Positions 58,485 to 64,000 of a stretch of DNA of 64,000 nucleotides are shown here, piece after piece. The stretch's first letter is position 1, and each line of letters begins with the position of its first letter. The translations under genes were made by a program, and so were the position numbers. This DNA is from DAOTXN01 sp034435435 (GTDB lineage: Bacteria > Chloroflexota > Anaerolineae > S140-20), in contig DAOTXN010000161.1 of NCBI GenBank assembly GCA_034435435.1, positions 1-64,000 of the forward strand. Direction: 5' to 3'. The notes beneath the pieces are model-generated. The model had not been told where the DNA came from and ran no database searches. It saw only the letters and a list, made by a program, of their open reading frames with translations.

Positions 58485-61271
58485 TTATGATTGGGTGTGG
58501 GCGGCCGAACGGCGCAGCACAAGCTTGGTCGCCTCGGCCGCAATGGCAGGGATCAGAATTAGCGGCAAAATCACCAGCCACTCTCGCAGGCCCAGGGGCA
58601 CGGTCGAAAAGAACGGTTGTAGAAACGGCGCATAGAGCACGACCAACAACAACACGAAGGAACTGCCGGCGGCCAGGATCATCCAGCGATTTGAAAAGAG
58701 ACCGATGGAGAGCAGCGAGTGATATTCAGAGCGAGAGGTAAAGGCCCGCAAGAGTTCCGAGGTGGTCAGCGTGACAAAGGCGAAGGTCTGTGCGGCCTCC
58801 AGATGATCGGGAAAGCGCTCTAGCCCGTAGATAAAGGCTCCCAACACGGCCAGGGTGATGGCGATGCTTTGGATGGCGATCCCCCAGCGCATCTCGCGGT
58901 TGACCACCGGTTCGGCGGTGGGGCGGGGAGGGCGGCGCATGATGTCCGGGTCCCCTTTTTCCAGCCCCAACGCCAGCGCCGGCGCGCCGTCTGTGACCAG
59001 GTTCAGCCAGAGCAACTGGATCGGCTTGAGCGGGACGGGCAACCGGGCCAGCATGGCCAGGAAAATCACCAGAATTTCGCCCACGTTACACGACAACAGA
59101 TAGAACACAAACTTGCGAATGTTTGAGTAGATGATACGCCCCTCTTCGATGGCCGAGACGATGCTGGCATAGTTGTCGTCGGTCAGGACCATATCGGCGA
59201 TCTCTTTCGAGACGTCGGTGCCGGTGATGCCCATCGCCACGCCGATGTTGGCCCGCTTGAGCGCCGGGGCGTCGTTCACGCCGTCGCCGGTCATCGCCAC
59301 GACGTGCCCGCGCGCCTTGAAAGCCTCCACGATGCGCACTTTGTGCTGCGGCGAGACGCGGGCATACACTTCTATCTCTTCCACCCGTCTGGTAAAACAA
59401 TCATCGTCCAGGCGATCCAGCTCCGAGCCGGTTAGCACCTGGCCTTGGGGCGACAGCAAGTCCAGCTCGTGGGCGATAGCGACGGCAGTCTGGGGATAGT
59501 CGCCCGTCACCATGACGCTCTTTAATCCAGCTCCTCTGGCCACGTGCACCGCCGCCTTGACCTCTGGGCGGGCCGGATCGATCATGCCCATCAAGCCGAC
59601 AAAAATCAGCTCTCGCTCCAGGGCGTCGGCCTCGGGGTGCGGCGGCAGCGCCTCCAGCGGTTTGTAGGCCACGCCTAGCACCCGCAGCGCCTGCTGCGAC
59701 ATCGTCTCGTTGGCAGTCGTGATCTCTTCCTGCCAGGCGCGGTCGAGTGGTTGCACGCCGGCGGCGGTCACAACGTGGGTGCAGCGCTCTAACAGCAGAT
59801 CGGGCGCTCCCTTGACGAACGAAACAAACGATGTGCTGAGGGGGCTTTCGGATGTTCTTTCTGCGGCGATCCGCCCGTTCACCTGGTGAATCGTCGTCAT
59901 GCGCTTGCGTTCCGATTCAAAAGGTATCTCGGCCACACGCGGCGCGGCGCTTTCGAGCTGTTCTTTCCACAGCCCGGCTTTGGCCGCGGCCACCACCAGC
60001 GCGCCTTCGGTAGGATCGCCAACCATACGCCACGTCTCTCGTCCATCCGCTGTGCGACCGCTAGGCTCCAGCACAGCGTCGTTGCACAGCGCTGCGCCCT
60101 GGCACAGCAGATGCGCGACCGGATCGGCGTGGGGAGCAAAGGGTTGACCGTCGCGCTGAAATTCACCGTAGGGCTGATAGCCTTGGCCGCTGAGGCCAAA
60201 AAAGCCATCGCCGGTCCAGCCTTGGACCACCACCATCTCGTTTTGGGTCAGAGTGCCGGTCTTGTCGGAACAGATCACGGTGGCCGAACCCAGCGTCTCC
60301 ACCGCTGGCAGGCGGCGGATCAGGGTGTGGCGGCGGATCATCTCTTGCATGCCCAAGGCTAGACAAATCGTGACCACCGCCGGTAAGCCCTCCGGCACAG
60401 CGGCGATGGCCAGGCTGACGGCGGTCATAAACATTTCCAGCAGCGGCAAGCCGCGCAACACCCCCAGTAACCCCACCATCCCGCATATCGTCAGACAGGC
60501 CACGCCCAGCCAGCGCCCGAGCTGATCCAGCTTGCGCTGCAAGGGAGTCGGTTCTTCCTCATAGCTTTGGATCATCTCGGCGATCATGCCGAACTGAGTG
60601 TGCATGCCGGTCGCCACCGCGATACCCCTGCCCCGTCCATAGGTGACCATGGTACCCATAAAGGCGCTGTTGCGGCGGTCGCCCAAGGGGATCTCGCGAT
60701 CCAGGACCAGCGCGGCGTTCTTTTCCACCGCCGCCGACTCGCCGGTGAGTGAGGCTTCGTCAACTTTGAGGTTGATCGCCTCCACCAGGCGCATGTCCGC
60801 CGGCACATAATGACCGGCCTCCAGCAGTATCACGTCGCCGGGCACCAGTTCTTGCGCGGGCACGGTGCGGATGCGACCGGCGCGGACGACCCGGGCTTCG
60901 GGGGCTGCCATCTTTTTGAGCGCCGCCAACGCTTCTTCGGCTTTGGATTCCTGCACCACCCCCAACACAGCATTGAGGATCACGATAGCCATAATCGCGC
61001 CGGCATCCAGGTACTCGCCCAGCGCGAACGAGATGACGGCCGAGGCCAGCAGGATGAGGATGAGGAAATTGTTGAACTGGCTCAGGAGTAACTGCCAAAA
61101 GCTGGGGCGCGGGCGCTCCTGGAGCGCATTGGGGCCGTATTGGGCCAGCCGCGCGGCCGCCTCTTCGTCGCCTAACCCGGTGCGCAGGTGGGTTTGCAGA
61201 ACCTCTACCAGGTGCTCGACCGCTCGGGCGTGCGCATCCTGTTCACATCGGGTTGTCATAGCCGTACTCAC
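58485..61271 (-). CDS. Cation-transporting P-type ATPase (SERCA-like)
   Basis: 928 residues of the P2A type. The phosphorylation motif is ICSDKTGTLTQNEM. The actuator loop SLTGESAAVEKN, MTGDGVNDAPALKRANIG and C-terminal LLWLNLVTDGAPALALG are present. A long C-terminal region has four to six membrane helices. It probably exports Ca2+ or Mn2+; ion-site residues were not checked in detail. The GTG start at 61271 overlaps the stop of the zinc-ribbon gene (GTGA), so the two are translationally coupled. Confidence 0.95.
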   Translation of the reverse strand: MSTAMTTRCEQDAHARAVEHLVEVLQTHLRTGLGDEEAAARLAQYGPNALQERPRPSFWQLLLSQFNNFLILILLASAVISFALGEYLDAGAIMAIVILNAVLGVVQESKAEEALAALKKMAAPEARVVRAGRIRTVPAQELVPGDVILLEAGHYVPADMRLVEAINLKVDEASLTGESAAVEKNAALVLDREIPLGDRRNSAFMGTMVTYGRGRGIAVATGMHTQFGMIAEMIQSYEEEPTPLQRKLDQLGRWLGVACLTICGMVGLLGVLRGLPLLEMFMTAVSLAIAAVPEGLPAVVTICLALGMQEMIRRHTLIRRLPAVETLGSATVICSDKTGTLTQNEMVVVQGWTGDGFFGLSGQGYQPYGEFQRDGQPFAPHADPVAHLLCQGAALCNDAVLEPSGRTADGRETWRMVGDPTEGALVVAAAKAGLWKEQLESAAPRVAEIPFESERKRMTTIHQVNGRIAAERTSESPLSTSFVSFVKGAPDLLLERCTHVVTAAGVQPLDRAWQEEITTANETMSQQALRVLGVAYKPLEALPPHPEADALERELIFVGLMGMIDPARPEVKAAVHVARGAGLKSVMVTGDYPQTAVAIAHELDLLSPQGQVLTGSELDRLDDDCFTRRVEEIEVYARVSPQHKVRIVEAFKARGHVVAMTGDGVNDAPALKRANIGVAMGITGTDVSKEIADMVLTDDNYASIVSAIEEGRIIYSNIRKFVFYLLSCNVGEILVIFLAMLARLPVPLKPIQLLWLNLVTDGAPALALGLEKGDPDIMRRPPRPTAEPVVNREMRWGIAIQSIAITLAVLGAFIYGLERFPDHLEAAQTFAFVTLTTSELLRAFTSRSEYHSLLSIGLFSNRWMILAAGSSFVLLLVVLYAPFLQPFFSTVPLGLREWLVILPLILIPAIAAEATKLVLRRSAAHTQS

Positions 61272-61465
61272 GTTGCAGAGTCACGCATGTGGGCGCGCGG
61301 GTGTTTGGACAGGTCAATCTTGCCTTTGCAGGACGGACAAGCGCCGCCTGCCTGCAGCACCTGTTCCACGGTGTAATCCAGATAGCAGTGCGGGCAAATG
61401 ACAATCGGTTCTGGTTCCTTCTTTTCTTTCTTTTGGTCCTGGTTCTTTTTACCAAACAAGCGCAT
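61268..61465 (-). CDS. Small zinc-ribbon protein
   Basis: 65 residues. A basic N-terminus (KKNQDQKKEKKE) precedes a zinc-ribbon C-x2-C...C-x2-C (ICPHCYLDY and GACPSCKGK). No family beyond a generic zinc ribbon is recognised. ATG 61465 has a strong AGGAGGTG. It is coupled to the P-type ATPase gene by a four-base overlap, so it may assist or regulate the pump. The spacer from 61466 to 61520 holds no gene. Confidence 0.75.
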   Translation of the reverse strand: MRLFGKKNQDQKKEKKEPEPIVICPHCYLDYTVEQVLQAGGACPSCKGKIDLSKHPRAHMRDSAT

Positions 61466-61520
61466 AGGACACCTCCTGGTACCCTCCCGAAGGCCCGGAA
61501 CCTGCGGGAGGGTATTCAGG

Positions 61521-62915
61521 CTACATCATCAGAATGGCGAGAATGGTCGCCGCTGTGAGGCCGGCGACGCAAGGCCAGAAATTCTTACGGACCAGGTCAA
61601 CCGCTGGCACGCCGGTGATGGCCGACACGGGCAGCACCGCCCACGGGACGAGCACCCCGCCGCCGATCCAGATCATGGCGATCTGGCCCAATGCGGCCAG
61701 GGTAGCCGTCTTGATCCCCAAGGCCTGGCCCCACGAGGCGGCCAGACTGCCCATCAGCGGCAGGTCGTTGAACCCCGAGCCGTCCAGCCCGGTGATTCCA
61801 GACAGACCGGTGTGCATAAAGCCCACGACGATCTTGTTCACCGGAATGGCGTCGTTCAGCTTGGCGATGATGTCAATGATCAACGGCTTGCCCGCATCGC
61901 CAAAGATCGCTGTGGCGTGGTCCGGCACACCCATCAGGTAGAAACCGGCCACCAGGAACACCGGCGAAAAGACCTTCATACCGAACATGAACCCCTCGCG
62001 CACACACTCGGTGGCTTGTTCGGCGCCCTTGCCCCAACCATGCTCCCACACGCAAAAGATACCCATCAGTACCAGGGCCGTGCCGCCCAGCACGGCCGTG
62101 GCGTCGCCGCCGCGAATCTCCAGCGCGATCAAAACGATCACGTCTACCAGAAAGGCCAGCGGCACCAGCCAGGCAGCCGTTTTAGCCAGGGTAGAATAGT
62201 GGCGGGCCTCGGCAGCCGTCTTTTCTTCCTCGAACTTGAGATATTCGGTCTCGGTGACGGTGTGGGCCTGAATGTCCTTGCGCACCACCAGGAACCAGGC
62301 CACCGCCAGCGCAACCACCGAGGCGACGATGTTCAAGGGTATACTGGCCTTGATGATGTCTTCGATAGGCACACCGGCGGTCGAGGCGGTCAGCTTGGGC
62401 GCGCCTTGGATCACCAGATCGGTGGATAGACAAACGCCGTGGCCGAATAGGTTCATCGCCATAGCCACCGAGATGGCCGGCAGCCCGGTAGCCAGGGCGG
62501 CGGGAAAGAGAATGGCGCCCACCAGAGCCGTGGCCGGCGACGGCCAGATGAACAAAGCCGCTACATACATCACCACACCCACCACCCAGAACGTCACTGC
62601 AGGGCTGCGCATCAGCCGGCGGGTCGGGCGCACCATCAGATACAACGCTCCCGTCCGTTCCAATCCTTTGGCCAGGGCCACGACGATGGAGATGATGAAC
62701 ACAATGTCCAGCAAGACGACTCCCGAACGGACCATGCCGTTAAAGATCGCCTGAAAGCCACCGATGGGGTCGCCCAGCAGAATCCACCCCAGGATGAACA
62801 TGCCGACGATGGCGACCAGCGACGTGTCCTTGCGTAGCGCCAGGCTGACAAAGATCAAGATCACGAACAGCGCATAGACCCAGTGCGCTGCAGTCAGTTT
62901 TACAGCCTCTTCCAT
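61521..62915 (-). CDS. C4-dicarboxylate/CitM-like carrier
   Basis: 464 residues with about 11-12 predicted membrane helices in two similar halves. FLILI-type repeats include MVRSGVVLLDIVFIISIVVALAKG and the second-half HTGLSGITGLDGSGFNDLPL. It resembles the anaerobic C4-dicarboxylate/citrate ion-transporter families (DcuC, CitMHS) but is not assigned firmly. ATG 62915 follows AAAGGAGGACAAT. It could import the acid processed by the downstream cluster. Confidence 0.82.
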   Translation of the reverse strand: MEEAVKLTAAHWVYALFVILIFVSLALRKDTSLVAIVGMFILGWILLGDPIGGFQAIFNGMVRSGVVLLDIVFIISIVVALAKGLERTGALYLMVRPTRRLMRSPAVTFWVVGVVMYVAALFIWPSPATALVGAILFPAALATGLPAISVAMAMNLFGHGVCLSTDLVIQGAPKLTASTAGVPIEDIIKASIPLNIVASVVALAVAWFLVVRKDIQAHTVTETEYLKFEEEKTAAEARHYSTLAKTAAWLVPLAFLVDVIVLIALEIRGGDATAVLGGTALVLMGIFCVWEHGWGKGAEQATECVREGFMFGMKVFSPVFLVAGFYLMGVPDHATAIFGDAGKPLIIDIIAKLNDAIPVNKIVVGFMHTGLSGITGLDGSGFNDLPLMGSLAASWGQALGIKTATLAALGQIAMIWIGGGVLVPWAVLPVSAITGVPAVDLVRKNFWPCVAGLTAATILAILMM

Positions 62916-63070
62916 TTTATTGTCCTCCTTTGCGTTTGCTCGGGCCGCAGAAAATGCGGCCAGCGATCCCCCAAATATGTTCAGCTCTGCGCTCCAGCGA
63001 GCGCACGCAGGTCGCCGGCCTGTTGATCGAGCGTGGCGCTCCACCTCCGCTGTGATTTCCCTGTCTTGGT

Positions 63071-64000
63071 TTATGCCATCTTGCGAGCAAAAAAGTCGTT
63101 GAACCCCGCTTGCTCTACCCGCTGCCGGATGATCGCCACGTCGGTCGTATAGGTTCCCAGCTCCTGCATACGCGCAAAGTACGTGGCGCCCGAAAAGGTG
63201 TATTTCTTGGTCAGTCCTGCCTCGGTCTGCATCTGCTCGCGCACGTAAGCAATCGCCTCACCCACCGCCGTCGAGCGCGGAATTTTGACCAAAGGCCGGC
63301 CCATGGCCGCGCGCACGGCGTTATGCCCCGCCAGCGTGCCCGTGCAGATAGCTTCCGTGTGCCCCACCAGCAGCCCGGCCTTTTCTCCGGCGCAGAAAAG
63401 ATTGTCCAGCCCCTCCACCTTCAAATGATCGTCGCGGGGCGAGAGCGCCAGGTAGCGGATCGAATTCCCTTTGCCCCCAGCATACGGGTCTTCGTAGCGC
63501 GAATTTTCCATCCCCGGAATGCGCCGCAGCTCGTCGAGCGGGTAAAACGAGGTCATCAACTTCACGTGACCGGTGTCCAGCAGGACCAGATTCTCGGCAA
63601 AGTCCGGCAGGGCGTATTGCTGGCAGGCCTTGGCGGTCAGTTTCTCGCGGTGAATCAATTCCTGAGGGATGGGCACCACCGCCACGCCGGTGCGGTCCAT
63701 CTCGGCCACGATGCCCCGGTCCACGGAATCCTTGTGCAGCTTGCAGGAGCCGCTCATGGCGCCAAAAGAGCCGTCGGGTCGGCGGCCCATCATTTCCTGC
63801 ACCCCGGCCCGCGCGGCGATGCTCACCCGGCCGCCCCAACTGGTGCAGCGCAAAATACACATGGCGCAACCATTGCCGTATTTGCTGCACAATCCCGGCG
63901 GCCCGGCCGTGCCGGTAGTCTCGACGAACACGTCGGCCTCCAGCAGCTCTTTGTTCGCCAGGCCCACCGCCTCAATCCGCCCGTTCACCAACTCCACGTC
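63071..64000 (-). CDS. FAD-dependent oxidoreductase (5' end outside the window)
   Basis: At least 308 residues; the true N-terminus lies beyond 64000. The visible part has CSKYGNGCAMCILRCTSWGG, with cysteines that may bind an Fe-S cluster, and GLDNLFCAGEKAGLLVGHTEA, the C-terminal FAD-binding segment of GidA-like/FAD_oxidored proteins. The family includes tRNA-modifying MnmG and many substrate oxidoreductases; cluster position favours the latter. It is upstream of the carrier gene with a 155-bp gap. Confidence 0.75.
   Translation of the reverse strand, partial: DVELVNGRIEAVGLANKELLEADVFVETTGTAGPPGLCSKYGNGCAMCILRCTSWGGRVSIAARAGVQEMMGRRPDGSFGAMSGSCKLHKDSVDRGIVAEMDRTGVAVVPIPQELIHREKLTAKACQQYALPDFAENLVLLDTGHVKLMTSFYPLDELRRIPGMENSRYEDPYAGGKGNSIRYLALSPRDDHLKVEGLDNLFCAGEKAGLLVGHTEAICTGTLAGHNAVRAAMGRPLVKIPRSTAVGEAIAYVREQMQTEAGLTKKYTFSGATYFARMQELGTYTTDVAIIRQRVEQAGFNDFFARKMA

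Overview
The window is about 64 kb of GC-rich bacterial DNA, most like a member of the Chloroflexota (probably an Anaerolineae-type lineage). This placement is inferred from gene content: a 1007-residue secreted propeller protein ending in a YLPLV-type tail, a coproporphyrin-type heme cluster, and many short dispersed palindromes, some read through in frame inside genes. There are no rRNA genes and no CRISPR array. One tRNA is present and it is split by a group I intron.

Layout. 0.1-8.9 kb: MFS exporter, a BrnT/BrnA-like toxin-antitoxin pair with a doubtful toxin 5' end, pyruvate phosphate dikinase, DNA primase and the principal sigma factor. 8.97-9.61 kb: tRNA-Asn(GUU) interrupted in the anticodon by a 562-nt group I intron carrying an HNH endonuclease gene. 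9.6-12.3 kb (minus): lipoyl synthase, octanoyltransferase and a threonine-dehydratase-like enzyme. 12.3-18.4 kb (minus): sugar-binding lipoprotein, large sensor kinase, response regulator and a receiver-kinase hybrid, apparently one signalling operon. 18.5-22 kb: HNH nuclease, a DUF4160/DUF2442 pair lying between duplicated pieces of a flavoprotein gene end, the flavoprotein and a phosphodiesterase. 22-27 kb: secreted propeller proteins and small membrane proteins. 27.3-31.1 kb: standalone APS kinase, phosphodiesterase-superfamily protein and a fused ATP sulfurylase/APS kinase.

31.3-45.9 kb: a metallo-hydrolase, then a plus-strand heme operon (HTH regulator, AhbD-like radical SAM protein, coproheme decarboxylase fused to a Rieske domain, porphyrinogen oxidase). 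Next comes a peptide-type ABC transporter module without ATPases, bracketed by two copies of a roughly 215-221-bp MITE-like element. Last is a 2-hydroxyacyl-CoA dehydratase module (two subunits, ATPase activator, CoA ligase).

46-64 kb (minus): a large TCA-like accessory cluster. It encodes an isocitrate/isopropylmalate-type dehydrogenase, two complete aconitase-superfamily LeuC/LeuD pairs, an HD protein, a citryl-CoA-lyase-like protein, and succinyl-CoA-synthetase-like alpha and beta subunits, the beta subunit carrying a C-terminal two-cluster ferredoxin tail. A cation P-type ATPase with a coupled zinc-ribbon protein, a dicarboxylate-type carrier and a partial FAD oxidoreductase follow. Two DUF3800 genes sit inside this cluster. 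Its chemistry reads as activation and cleavage, or synthesis, of a citrate-like acid, but the substrate cannot be read from sequence.

The best candidates for something new are the intron-split tRNA-Asn with its open reading frame in the P1 loop, the TCA-like cluster with the ferredoxin-tailed synthetase, the ChdC-Rieske fusion, and the invasion of coding sequence by short palindromic repeats.
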